Assembly (NCBI GenBank): GCA_023457535.1
Contig: JAEWLN010000003.1
Coordinates: 1 to 30,779 of the forward strand
DNA: 30,779 nucleotides
Source of the DNA: Bacteroidota bacterium
GTDB taxonomy: Bacteria > Bacteroidota > Bacteroidia > Flavobacteriales > Flavobacteriaceae
Direction: 5' to 3'
Of this stretch, positions 12,816 to 21,933 are shown in pieces. Made by a program: the position numbers and the translations under genes. Below the pieces are notes generated by a model. That model was given only the letters and a program-made list of their open reading frames with translations, was not told the origin of the DNA and did no database searches. Each line of letters opens with the position of its first letter. Position 1 is the first letter of the stretch.

Positions 12816-15106
12816 GGCGAATAAAAACCAAATCCTTGTGGATGATATGGTTCTTATTGTTTTCATCGGCGGCCTTCTGCCAGGAAAAGCTGCCGTTGAA
12901 ATCGGTTTTTACGGCCCTGGAGCAACGGCACAATATCAAATTCAATTACACAGAGGAAACCATTTCCGGGATCCAGGCCATCATGCCCGATGCCACCCTG
13001 ACGCTGCAACAGCAACTTTTGCAAATCCAGCAGCAAACGCCGTTTGGGTTTGAGATCATGGGCAAATATATTGTTGTCACCTCTACTTCCGACAATTTAC
13101 CTGCCGAAAGTCCGCTTATTTACGACCTCAACGAAGTGGTTATTGCCAATTTCATGACTTCGGGCATCTCAAAAAAAAAATACGGCAACTTTGAGATCAA
13201 GCCCGATAAATTCGGGATCCTTCCCGGACTTACAGAACCTGACGTGTTGCAAACCATGCAGCAAATCCCGGGCATCTACAGCGTCGACGAAAGCATTTCC
13301 AACCTCAACGTTCGCGGCGGCACGCACGACCAGAATTTGTTTTTGTGGAACGGCATCCGCATGTTCCAGACCGGTCATTTTTACGGACTCATCTCGGCGT
13401 TCAACCCGATGCTGGCACACACGGTTTCCATTTCCAAAAACGGCACGCCGGCCTATTACGGCGAAAGCGTCTCGAGCCTGATCGACATCTCTTCGCGCGA
13501 GGCATCAATTGGCCCATCGCGGTTTGGGGTGGGCGCCAATCTGATCTGCGCAGACTTTTTTGCGAAGGTCAAAGCGTCGAAGAAAGCGTCGTTTACCGTA
13601 TCGGGGCGGCGCTCCTTCACCGAACTGGCCAACACGCCCACGTACCAGTCCTATTACAAGCGGATGTTCCAAAATACGATCGTCACGCGGCTCGACAACA
13701 ACCAGATCGTGGATTACCGCACCACCGAAGAATTCTTTTTTTACGACCTGACGCTGCAATACCACCAAAAAATCGGGAAAAAACACGAATTGTTCATCGA
13801 TGGGATCGGGATCAGCAACACGCTCGACATCGGCCAAAATGCTACGGTGGACGGCGCGCTGACCTCTAAGGTGAGTTCGCTCGGACAACAAAGCCTGGGC
13901 GCGAGTGTGCAGTGGAAAACCGTTTGGAACGCGGGCAATTACACGCGCATCAACGGCTATGTTTCATCGTACGAGCTCAATGCCACCAATGAATCGGTCG
14001 AGAACAACCAGGTTCTGGAGCAGCAAAACGCCGTGCTCGACGTCGGGATCCGCGTGGAAAACCACCACCGGATCGATGCGGAGGTCAATGTGCGTTACGG
14101 CTATCTGTTCAACGACATGTCCATTACCAACACCGATGACATCAATGCCCCGCAACTGGCGCGCAAAATGACGGAAATCATGCGTACGCACGCGGCCATG
14201 GGCGAGATTGAATATGCGCCATCGGACAAAAGTATGCTGGTCAAAGGCGGCGTAAGGTTCAATTATTTTGAGCAACTCGGCCAATTTATCGCAGAACCCC
14301 GGCTGCAATTCAGTTATACGCTCACGCCCGAACTCAAGGTGGAAATCCTCGGCGAGCAAAAAAGCCAGACCGCCGCGCAAATCATCGACTTGCAGCGCGA
14401 TTTCCTGGGCATTGAAAAACGCCGGTGGACGTTGGCCGATGGCGAAACACCATTGCAGCGCAGCGGGCAACTGTCGATAGGATTGTCTTTCCAGAACGCC
14501 GACTGGCTCGTATCGCTTGATAATTTCTACAAAAAAGTCAGCGGTATTTCGAGTCCGGCCCAGGCGTTCCAGAACCAGCTCGAGATGATTTCGATCAAAG
14601 GCAATTACATCGTGGGCGGATCTGAATTGCTGGTGCGCCGCAACTGGGGCCATTTTTACGGATGGGTTGGCTACAGCCTGAACCGGAACGAGTATCATTT
14701 CGACAATTATGACCCGGAAATGTTCCCAAACAATTTCGAGATCGAGCACAGTTTTTCAGCCGCGACCGTGTATGAGCAAAACAAGCTCAAACTCGCACTC
14801 GGCTGCAAGTGGAATTCGGGTCGGCCCACTACGACACCTATCGGATTTAACGAAGGAACGATCACGTATGACGATCCCAACGCACGATCGCTCGGGGCGT
14901 ACATGCAGGTGAATTTGTCTGGGTCGTATGTGTGGCACATCGGGAAATCGCGCATTCAGGCCAACGCATCGGTGCTGAATCTGCTCAACAGAAGAAACGT
15001 GATCAACCGCTATTACCGCGTCAATACGGTCGCCAACGAAATCGAGCGCGTCAATACCTACGCGATGCAGCGAACGCCCAACCTGAGCGTGAGGTGGTAT
15101 TTTTAA
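12812..15106 (+). CDS. TonB-dependent outer-membrane receptor with STN signalling domain
   Basis: The 764-residue protein has a signal peptide (1-23, ending SSAAFCQ), an STN domain (about 25-95, LKSVFTALEQRHNIKFNYTEE then GFEIMGKYIVVTS), a plug domain (about 140-250, containing LNVRGGTHDQNLFLWNGI and AYYGESVSSLIDISS) and a 22-strand-type barrel ending in the aromatic strand NLSVRWYF. The STN domain is the part that contacts FecR-type anti-sigma factors in the periplasm, so this receptor probably both imports a ligand and reports it to the sigma/anti-sigma pair upstream. There is no SusD partner, and the carboxypeptidase-like domain common in Bacteroidota receptors is missing between STN and plug. 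Ligand unknown (siderophore, peptide or protein are possible). Confidence 0.93.
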   Translation: MRRIKTKSLWMIWFLLFSSAAFCQEKLPLKSVFTALEQRHNIKFNYTEETISGIQAIMPDATLTLQQQLLQIQQQTPFGFEIMGKYIVVTSTSDNLPAESPLIYDLNEVVIANFMTSGISKKKYGNFEIKPDKFGILPGLTEPDVLQTMQQIPGIYSVDESISNLNVRGGTHDQNLFLWNGIRMFQTGHFYGLISAFNPMLAHTVSISKNGTPAYYGESVSSLIDISSREASIGPSRFGVGANLICADFFAKVKASKKASFTVSGRRSFTELANTPTYQSYYKRMFQNTIVTRLDNNQIVDYRTTEEFFFYDLTLQYHQKIGKKHELFIDGIGISNTLDIGQNATVDGALTSKVSSLGQQSLGASVQWKTVWNAGNYTRINGYVSSYELNATNESVENNQVLEQQNAVLDVGIRVENHHRIDAEVNVRYGYLFNDMSITNTDDINAPQLARKMTEIMRTHAAMGEIEYAPSDKSMLVKGGVRFNYFEQLGQFIAEPRLQFSYTLTPELKVEILGEQKSQTAAQIIDLQRDFLGIEKRRWTLADGETPLQRSGQLSIGLSFQNADWLVSLDNFYKKVSGISSPAQAFQNQLEMISIKGNYIVGGSELLVRRNWGHFYGWVGYSLNRNEYHFDNYDPEMFPNNFEIEHSFSAATVYEQNKLKLALGCKWNSGRPTTTPIGFNEGTITYDDPNARSLGAYMQVNLSGSYVWHIGKSRIQANASVLNLLNRRNVINRYYRVNTVANEIERVNTYAMQRTPNLSVRWYF

Positions 15107-16882
15107 TTACATGCGCTCGGGAACCGCAATTCCAAGCAATGCAAACGCAGATTTGACCGTTTGGGCGACTTTGGCAGAAAGTTGGACGCGAAACGTTTTT
15201 ACGCCGGTGTTTTCTTCGCCCAAAATCGGGACCGATTGGTAAAATGAATTGTATTCCTTGACGAGCTCATAGGTGTAATTGGCCACGAGCGCCGGACTGT
15301 GGCTGCTGGCGGCATCCTGGATCACTCCCGGGAATTGCGCGATGAGTTTGAGCAACTCCTTTTCCTTTTCGTGCAATTGCGTCACCTGGGCACGCGGAGT
15401 CGTATCGAAATCGGCTTTGCGCAAAATCGACTGGATGCGCGCGTAAGTATATTGGATGAACGGGCCGGTGTTGCCTGCAAAATCGACCGATTCCTCCGGA
15501 TTGAACAAAATGCGCTTTTTAGGATCGACCTTTAAAATGTAATATTTGAGCGCGCCAAGACCGATGGTTTGGTACAGTTGCGCTTTTTCATCGTCCGAAT
15601 AACCGTCGAGCTTGCCGAGTTCTTCCGAGATCTGCCGGGCGGTTTTGGTCATATCGGCCATCAGATCATCGGCGTCAACAACCGTTCCTTCGCGGCTTTT
15701 CATTTTCCCGGACGGCAAATCGACCATGCCATACGACAAATGCGTAAGGTCTTTGGACCATTCAAAACCGAGTTTTTGCAAAATCAGGAACAACACCTTA
15801 AAGTGATAATCCTGTTCGTTGCCGACGGTGTAAACCATACCGCCAACATCAGGAAAATCCTTGACGCGCTGGATGGCCGTACCGATATCCTGTGTCATGT
15901 AGACCGCCGTTCCGTCCGAACGCAGTACGATTTTGCGGTCGAGGCCTTCATGGGTCAGATCGATCCAGACCGAACCATCGGGATCTTTTTCAAAAATACC
16001 TTTTTCGAGCCCGAACTGCACGACTTCTTTGCCCAGCAGATAAGTATCGCTTTCGTAATAATAAGAGTCGAAATCCACGCCGATGCTTCGGTAGGTTTGC
16101 TCGAAACCGTCATAGACCCAGTTGTTCATCATTTTCCACAGCCCAACGACGTTAGGATCGCCGGCTTCCCACTGGCGCAGCATTTCCTGAGCCTGGAGCA
16201 ACACGGGCGCATTTTTTTTGGCTTCGTCCTCCGATTGGCCCTGCGCGATGAGCTCCTGGATTTGCTGTTTGTATTGCTTGTCGAACGCCACGTAATAATT
16301 GCCGACGAGCTTGTCTCCTTTCAGTCCGGTCGATTCAGGCGTTTGGTTCAGTCCGGACTGTTGCCAGGCGAGCATCGATTTGCAAATATGAATGCCGCGG
16401 TCGTTGATGATCTGCGTTTTGTACACTTTTTTACCCGATGCCTTGAGAATTTCGGACACCGAATACCCGAGCAGCACATTGCGAACGTGTCCCAAATGGA
16501 GCGGCTTATTGGTATTGGGCGACGCGTACTCGACCATAATGGCTTTGCCTTCTGGTTGTGGCGGTGAGAAACCGTATCTGTCGTCCGTCCGGATGCGCTC
16601 GAAAAAATCAAGGTAGTACGCATCGGAAATGACGATGTTCAAAAAACCCGCAACGACGTTAAAACGCGCTACTTCCGGCACATGCGCGGTAAGGTACTCC
16701 CCGATTTTGTTTCCGATATCGGCGGGATTTCCTTTGATGATTTTGAGCAATGGAAAAATGACCAGCGTGATATCGCCTTCAAAGTCGCGTCGCGTAGCCT
16801 GAAACTCAAATTTTTCAGGGGTTGCGCCAAATAGTTGCGCCACGGCGGAGTGAAGGTGCGGAGTGAGGATTTGCGTGAGCAT
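15107..16882 (-). CDS. argS: Arginyl-tRNA synthetase
   Basis: ArgS charges tRNA-Arg in the cytosol. The 591-residue class I enzyme has the N-terminal Add-1 domain (1-90), the HIGH motif as HLGH at 129-132 (SPNTNKPLHLGHVRN), the KMSKS-equivalent loop KMKSREGTVV, and the anticodon-binding helical domain with the C-terminal signature near PERM. The start ATG is at 16880-16882, with a -7 box about 20 bases upstream. Its stop codon is immediately next to the receptor's stop on the other strand with no intervening base, so neither gene has a terminator in a spacer. Confidence 0.97.
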   Translation of the reverse strand: MLTQILTPHLHSAVAQLFGATPEKFEFQATRRDFEGDITLVIFPLLKIIKGNPADIGNKIGEYLTAHVPEVARFNVVAGFLNIVISDAYYLDFFERIRTDDRYGFSPPQPEGKAIMVEYASPNTNKPLHLGHVRNVLLGYSVSEILKASGKKVYKTQIINDRGIHICKSMLAWQQSGLNQTPESTGLKGDKLVGNYYVAFDKQYKQQIQELIAQGQSEDEAKKNAPVLLQAQEMLRQWEAGDPNVVGLWKMMNNWVYDGFEQTYRSIGVDFDSYYYESDTYLLGKEVVQFGLEKGIFEKDPDGSVWIDLTHEGLDRKIVLRSDGTAVYMTQDIGTAIQRVKDFPDVGGMVYTVGNEQDYHFKVLFLILQKLGFEWSKDLTHLSYGMVDLPSGKMKSREGTVVDADDLMADMTKTARQISEELGKLDGYSDDEKAQLYQTIGLGALKYYILKVDPKKRILFNPEESVDFAGNTGPFIQYTYARIQSILRKADFDTTPRAQVTQLHEKEKELLKLIAQFPGVIQDAASSHSPALVANYTYELVKEYNSFYQSVPILGEENTGVKTFRVQLSAKVAQTVKSAFALLGIAVPERM

Positions 16883-17143
16883 CGGTACTGATTTTTAAGC
16901 GGCAAATATACGCATTACCGACGCGATTTAAAAGCCGAATGCAGCCCAAACGCGGTTTTAATCTTTTCAATTGCCGTTCAACTGATTGAGATTTTACTTT
17001 TCAACAGTTTTATAAACATAAATTGTAAGATTTTTCAATGTTAAAATAATATTTTTATGCATTTCATCGACTTTTTTTGCATTTAAACGATATTTATTTG
17101 AAACTTTGGCCTGTCAAAACACAAATCTTATCTCCCTACTAAG
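16883..17143. other. Divergent intergenic region between argS and the large adhesin
   Basis: The 261 bases are strongly AT-rich (16990-17100 especially) and hold no gene that I can see. The argS -7 box is at 16903-16910. For the adhesin, TTG at 17077-17079 followed by TATTTATTTG at 17091-17100 is the best promoter candidate but matches the consensus only partly. The adhesin leader would be about 40 bases. Confidence 0.5.
16903..16910 (-). promoter_or_regulatory. -7 box of argS
   Basis: The minus strand reads TATATTTG, an exact TANNTTTG match, 20 bases before the ATG at 16882. No -33 TTG is visible at the usual spacing. Confidence 0.5.
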
Positions 17144-20100
17144 ATGAACATGAAAAAGTTATTACTCTTTTTGGCATTGGCCTCCGGCGCACAATGCTTT
17201 TCCCAAACCATTACGGTCAACACCAGTACCCATTCTGTGCCCCAACTGGTCAACAACGTACTGATCAATTCCCCATGCGTGGCCGCGAGCAACATCACGT
17301 GGTCTACCGGAAGCAATTTCGGATCCGCCAATGGAATTGGTTTTTTTCAGAACACGAATCCGAATTTCCCGATGGATTCGGGCGTTATCCTGTCCACAGG
17401 TGACGTCAACAACGCACCGGGCCCCAACGGCGTACACCTGAACGACGGCACGATGAGCTGGCCCGGAGACGCAGACCTCGAAGCGACATTGGCCACAGCC
17501 GGCATCCCGATGAACTCCGTCAATGCAACGGTGCTGGAATTCGACTTTATGCCGATTTCGCCCAATTTCAGCTTTGACTTTTTGTTCGCTTCAGAAGAAT
17601 ACGGAAATTTCCAATGTGAATTCTCTGATGCGTTCGCGTTTTTGCTGACCAATATGAATACGGGCGTCACGACCAATCTGGCTGTGGTTCCCAGCACGAA
17701 CCTGCCGATTTCGGTGGTGACGATCCGCGACTTTTTATACAACTCCTCCTGCCCGTCTGCCAATGCGCAGTATTTTGGCAGCTACAATGGCGGTTCGGCT
17801 GCGGCTGGCTCTGCGACCAACTTCAACGGGCAAACCAAAGTCATGAACGCATCGGCCGTTATGGTTCCGGGCACGCCTTACCACATTAAACTCGTGATTG
17901 CGGACCGTACCGATCATGAATCGGATTCCGCGATTTTTATTTCTTCTGACAGTTTCAACATCGGACAGGACGTTTTGGGCCAGGATCTTACCGTAGCGGC
18001 AGGCACGGCCATTTGCCCCGGACAGAATTATGTGCTGGATTCCGAGCTCGATGCGGCCAATTATTCGTTTATCTGGAAACGCGGCAATGCGGTACTCAGC
18101 GGCGAAACAGGCCCTACGCTCACCGTTACCCAGCCGGGAACCTATACGTTGATCTACCAGTATCTGGTGGGCACTTGTTCTCCGGTAACGGATTCGGTTT
18201 CGATTGAATTCTATCCGCAACTTACCACGCAAAATCCGATCAACCTTTACAAATGTTCCGGCAGCGCAAGTTATGTATACGATTTATCGCTCAACACACC
18301 GATTGTCAAAACCGGGCTCGATGCCGCGACAACCGTATCTTATCACCTGACGCCGCAAGCCGCAGCAGACAATACCGGCGCATTGCCGCTGAGCTATACC
18401 AGCGCGGGCAACCAAACCATTTACGTACGCATCCAGACACCCAATTCTCCATGTGCGGTGGTCAAGCAATTTGAATTGCTGCTCGCACCTGCGCCAGTTG
18501 CGCACACGCCTGCCGATTTGACCTTGTGCGCGCGTTCGCAAACCTTGCTCAACGGCATTTTCAACATTGCCGCACAAACGCCTACGGTTTTGGGTTCACA
18601 GTCCGCAACGCTGAATCTTGTGAGTTACCATACGTCGCAGGCGCATGCCGACGCCGGAACCAATGCATTGGGAACGCACTACATCGGAACCAACAACACC
18701 GTTATTTATGTTCGCGTCCAGAATGTGACCGATGCGGCTTGCTACAGCACCACATCGTTTACGTTGCACGTAGACCTGTTGCCGCCTGTAGACGCCCTGA
18801 ACAATGTAGTGGTATGCGAACCTTTTACCTTGCCTGCCTTGACCAACGGCAACTATTTTGAAGGACCTAATGGAACCGGCGCACCCCTTTTTGCGGGTGA
18901 CGTTATCACAGAAACGCAAACGGTTTACATTTTCAACCAGCCTGGCGGGCCGGACAGTTGTTCCGCGGGAAGCAGCTTTAAGGTAACCATTATCAATCCG
19001 CTGACGCTGTCTCCGGGATCTGGTACGTATTGCGGTTCTTACTCGCTGCCATCACTCGAAAACGGCACTTATTACACCGCTCCGGGCGGACCTACGGGAA
19101 CCGGGACCGCCCTGGCCCCGGGAGCGACCATTACCACGACGCGGACGCTTTATGTGTATTTTAAAGCGCTGACCGCTCCGTTTTGCGTCATCGATACAGA
19201 CTTTACGGTAACGATCCTGCCTGCGATCAACATCGGCGATCACGTCAATGTATTTGATTGTACTGCTTATACGTTGCCTTCATTTAACGGGACCTACTAT
19301 ACGCAGGCCGACGCACAGGGAAGCGAAGTGCCTGCGGGGACCGTCATTACAGAAACCACCACATTGTTTGCTTACGCCACCACCGGGGCGCCCAACAATT
19401 GCAAGACCGAAAAAAGATTCACCGTTTACATCGGGATCAATCCGCCGGCCGATATTTCGCAATGTAACGGCTATACGCTGCCGCCGCTTGCCATCGGGCA
19501 GTATTACACCGGACCGGGCGGAACGGGCGATGTGATCCCGGTAGGCACTGTTCTGGAACAGACCACAACGGTATACCTCTATGTGGAAAAGGCCAATCCA
19601 GGCGGACCAAACTGTACCGATGATGTCCATTTCACGGCCTACATTGCCCAGCCGCTGATCGATCGCCTCGACGACGTCCGCGTATGCGAAAGCTATACTT
19701 TGCCGGCGCTGACCAGCGGAACATATTACACCGGTCCCGAGCAAAGCGGCGTTGAACTGGCCGCAGGGGATGTGATCACGAGCACCCAAACCATTTACAT
19801 TTTCAAAAGATCGACCCCAACGTGTTACAATGAAGACACCTTTACGGTAACAGTACTGCCTAAACCGGCCATCGATTCGCGTTCGGATATCGACGTGTGC
19901 AACAAATACGAGCTTACGGCGCTGGCTGTCGGAAATTATTATACCGGACCGGGCGGAACCGGCCAGATGCTTCCGGCAGGGACATTCATCCACGAAACCC
20001 AAACGATTTACATTTACGCCGTAAGCAATACCGAACCCGCGTGTGTGGCTGAGAACCAGTTTACGATCACCGTGTTTACGATCCGTGCCGATGACCCGGC

Positions 20101-21757
20101 AGATGTGGTAACGTGCGACAGTTATACCTTGCCGGCGCTGACCGTCGGGGATTATTACAAGCATCCGGGCGGACCTGCCGCAGGGGAAGGCTCGCTGATG
20201 CACGCAGGCGATGTAATTACGGAATCGACTACGCTGTACGTTTACGTTGAATCGGGCGAACGCATCAACTGTATCGATGAGAACAGCTTCAACATTACAA
20301 TCAACAAAACGCCGGTAGTGGTGCCGATCGCCGATGAATTTGTGTGTAATTCGTACAAATTGCAGCCGCTGACCGTTGGGAACTATTACACCGGACCGGA
20401 CAAAACCGGTACAATGCTTATCGCAGACCAGGAAATCACGACCACGCAAACCATTTATGTGTATGCCGAGACCGGAACGCTTCCTAATTGCGCGGCGCAA
20501 CGCAGTTTTACCGTCAATGTATTCAACGTGGACGAACGCCCCGATGTGACCACTTGCCAAAGCTACACGCTTCCGGCGCTGACCCACGGCCGCTACTATA
20601 CCGGGCCGGGAAGAACGGGCGCGCTGTTGCATGCGGGCCAGTCCATCACCACATCGCAAACGATTTATATCAATGGCACTTCGCCATGGTCGCCGATGTG
20701 CGATGACGAAAGTTCGTTTGATGTGACCATTGTTCCAACACCGATTGCCAACGCAGTAAGCGCTGCCCAGACGACGGTTTGCGACCAGGACGGCAACAAT
20801 GACGGGATCACGAGCTTTGACCTTACGTCAGTAAGCGCTGCGGTTCTGGGAACCCAAACCGGGGCAGAATTTACCGTGACGTATTATCCGACCCTTGGCG
20901 ATGCCCATGCGCAAACCAATGCCATTACGTCCACGACGCAACCGCTGGCCTTTGCACGGGTAAACAACACGCTCACGTCAGACTGTTTTGCGGTGCAGAC
21001 GATCACCATACGCGTCAATAAGATTCCGGAGCCAAAACCGGTGGGCGGCATTATCTGCTACGACAGCAAAAACCAGCAATTGCTGCAGGCCTATACGATC
21101 CCAAGCGGACTCAGCGCGGCCACGCATACGTTCCAGTGGTTCAATGAAGCGGGCGATCTGGTGGGGACCAACAGTTCTTACACTGCTGTTTTGCCGGGCG
21201 AATATTCGGTGATTGCGACAAGCCATGCTACGGGATGTTCGTCTGCGGAGACATTTGTGAGCGTGCTCCCGTCTGAACCGGCACTGGTCAGCTTTACCAT
21301 TACGGACGACTTTTCAGACAACCAGATCGTGACCGTCGAAGCCATCGGCGTGGGCGGCGACTACGAATACCAGCTCGATAACGGACCTTGGCAGGACAGC
21401 AATGTGTTCCAGGGCGTATCGAGCGGAACGCACGTGGTGAATGTCCGCGACAAAAATGGTTGCGGAACCTCTACGGCGTCGGCGTTGGTGGTGAATTACC
21501 CAAAATACTTTACCCCGAACGGCGATGGTTACCACGACACCTGGAACATCGTCGACCTCGAAGACCAGCAAAATGCCAAAATCAGCATCTTTGACCGTTA
21601 CGGCAAGCTGATCACGCAAATCTTCCCGCACGGACCGGGATGGGACGGCACCTTCAACGGCAAAACGCTTCCCTCCACCGATTACTGGTTCGTCGTGAAT
21701 TATATGGAAGACGGCATCCAAAAAGAATTCAGAGCGCATTTCGCGATGAAACGATAA
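17144..21757 (+). CDS. Giant T9SS type B secreted protein with choice-of-anchor-L domain and nine repeats
   Basis: The 1537-residue protein begins with a signal peptide (MNMKKLLLFLALASGAQCFSQ). Residues of about 45-270 match the choice-of-anchor L domain (DSGVILSTGDVNNAPGPN, FDFLFASEEYGNFQCEFSDAFAFLL, PYHIKLVIADRTDHESDSAIF). Ig- and PKD-like segments follow, then nine tandem repeats (549-1199) and a C-terminal gliding-motility-associated domain (YFTPNGDGYHDTWNI, GKLITQIFPHGPGWDGTFNG, STDYWFVVNY), the type B signal that directs export through the type IX secretion system and attachment at the cell surface. A role in adhesion, motility or biofilm is likely. It stands alone, with a terminator 74 bases downstream. 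Two close start codons (17144, 17150) are equally plausible. Confidence 0.93.
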   Translation: MNMKKLLLFLALASGAQCFSQTITVNTSTHSVPQLVNNVLINSPCVAASNITWSTGSNFGSANGIGFFQNTNPNFPMDSGVILSTGDVNNAPGPNGVHLNDGTMSWPGDADLEATLATAGIPMNSVNATVLEFDFMPISPNFSFDFLFASEEYGNFQCEFSDAFAFLLTNMNTGVTTNLAVVPSTNLPISVVTIRDFLYNSSCPSANAQYFGSYNGGSAAAGSATNFNGQTKVMNASAVMVPGTPYHIKLVIADRTDHESDSAIFISSDSFNIGQDVLGQDLTVAAGTAICPGQNYVLDSELDAANYSFIWKRGNAVLSGETGPTLTVTQPGTYTLIYQYLVGTCSPVTDSVSIEFYPQLTTQNPINLYKCSGSASYVYDLSLNTPIVKTGLDAATTVSYHLTPQAAADNTGALPLSYTSAGNQTIYVRIQTPNSPCAVVKQFELLLAPAPVAHTPADLTLCARSQTLLNGIFNIAAQTPTVLGSQSATLNLVSYHTSQAHADAGTNALGTHYIGTNNTVIYVRVQNVTDAACYSTTSFTLHVDLLPPVDALNNVVVCEPFTLPALTNGNYFEGPNGTGAPLFAGDVITETQTVYIFNQPGGPDSCSAGSSFKVTIINPLTLSPGSGTYCGSYSLPSLENGTYYTAPGGPTGTGTALAPGATITTTRTLYVYFKALTAPFCVIDTDFTVTILPAINIGDHVNVFDCTAYTLPSFNGTYYTQADAQGSEVPAGTVITETTTLFAYATTGAPNNCKTEKRFTVYIGINPPADISQCNGYTLPPLAIGQYYTGPGGTGDVIPVGTVLEQTTTVYLYVEKANPGGPNCTDDVHFTAYIAQPLIDRLDDVRVCESYTLPALTSGTYYTGPEQSGVELAAGDVITSTQTIYIFKRSTPTCYNEDTFTVTVLPKPAIDSRSDIDVCNKYELTALAVGNYYTGPGGTGQMLPAGTFIHETQTIYIYAVSNTEPACVAENQFTITVFTIRADDPADVVTCDSYTLPALTVGDYYKHPGGPAAGEGSLMHAGDVITESTTLYVYVESGERINCIDENSFNITINKTPVVVPIADEFVCNSYKLQPLTVGNYYTGPDKTGTMLIADQEITTTQTIYVYAETGTLPNCAAQRSFTVNVFNVDERPDVTTCQSYTLPALTHGRYYTGPGRTGALLHAGQSITTSQTIYINGTSPWSPMCDDESSFDVTIVPTPIANAVSAAQTTVCDQDGNNDGITSFDLTSVSAAVLGTQTGAEFTVTYYPTLGDAHAQTNAITSTTQPLAFARVNNTLTSDCFAVQTITIRVNKIPEPKPVGGIICYDSKNQQLLQAYTIPSGLSAATHTFQWFNEAGDLVGTNSSYTAVLPGEYSVIATSHATGCSSAETFVSVLPSEPALVSFTITDDFSDNQIVTVEAIGVGGDYEYQLDNGPWQDSNVFQGVSSGTHVVNVRDKNGCGTSTASALVVNYPKYFTPNGDGYHDTWNIVDLEDQQNAKISIFDRYGKLITQIFPHGPGWDGTFNGKTLPSTDYWFVVNYMEDGIQKEFRAHFAMKR
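18788..20740 (+). repeat. Nine tandem ~72-residue two-cysteine repeats within the adhesin
   Basis: Each unit follows the pattern V-x-x-C-x-x-Y-x-L-P-x-L, then G-x-Y-Y-T-G-P-G-G-T-G, then A-G-x-x-I-T-x-T-x-T-[IL]-Y-[IV]-Y, and ends with a second Cys and an S-F-x-V-T-[IV] strand. The mean period is about 217 bases. Clear sub-motifs such as YYTGPGG recur in units 4-6, 8 and 9; units 1-3 and 7 are more diverged. The two cysteines per unit could form a disulfide. The array resembles strings of small beta-sandwich domains in other flavobacterial surface proteins. Confidence 0.9.
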
Positions 21758-21826
21758 CCCCAAATCTTACGTCGGAAGGTGTAAAACCTTACATCGGAAC
21801 ATGTAAAAACCTTACCCCCAAATCTT
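21758..21826. repeat. Short tandem and direct repeats after the adhesin gene
   Basis: CCCCAAATCTT occurs at 21758-21768, directly after the stop codon, and again at 21816-21826. Between them are two ~22-base units, TTACGTCGGAAGGTGTAAAA and TTACATCGGAACATGTAAAA; the second contains the inverted pair TTACAT/ATGTAA. A terminator follows at 21831. Confidence 0.7.
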
Positions 21827-21830
21827 TAAG

Positions 21831-21856
21831 AAGCTCCTGTTCGCGGGAGCTTTTTT
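21831..21856 (+). terminator. Terminator of the adhesin gene
   Basis: AAGCTCC (21831-21837) pairs with GGAGCTT (21846-21852) around an eight-base loop, followed by a T-run to 21856. It separates the adhesin from the next receptor gene. Confidence 0.9.
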
Positions 21857-21933
21857 ATTGGGGAAAGTTGAAAAAAAATTGTAACATTTGCCCGGTCAAT
21901 CTGTCTAAAAACGCAATCATCAACAACCTCCTT

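Noticed and set aside
15569..16567. 332-codon plus-strand frame inside argS
   Set aside because: It lies wholly within a highly conserved arginyl-tRNA synthetase on the other strand and shows no domain of its own.
19280..20659. 459-codon open frame on the minus strand within the adhesin gene
   Set aside because: It is antisense to the repeated units of a clear T9SS protein, has no recognisable domain, and is explained by the biased codons and repetitive composition of the true gene.
18788..20740. CRISPR-like periodic repeats
   Set aside because: The period is about 217 bases, the units encode a continuous protein, and there are no identical short direct repeats with unique spacers.
21640..21933. 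Longer N-terminus for the second receptor
   Set aside because: The extension runs back through a terminator and the end of the adhesin gene, whereas the ATG at 21934 begins a normal signal peptide.
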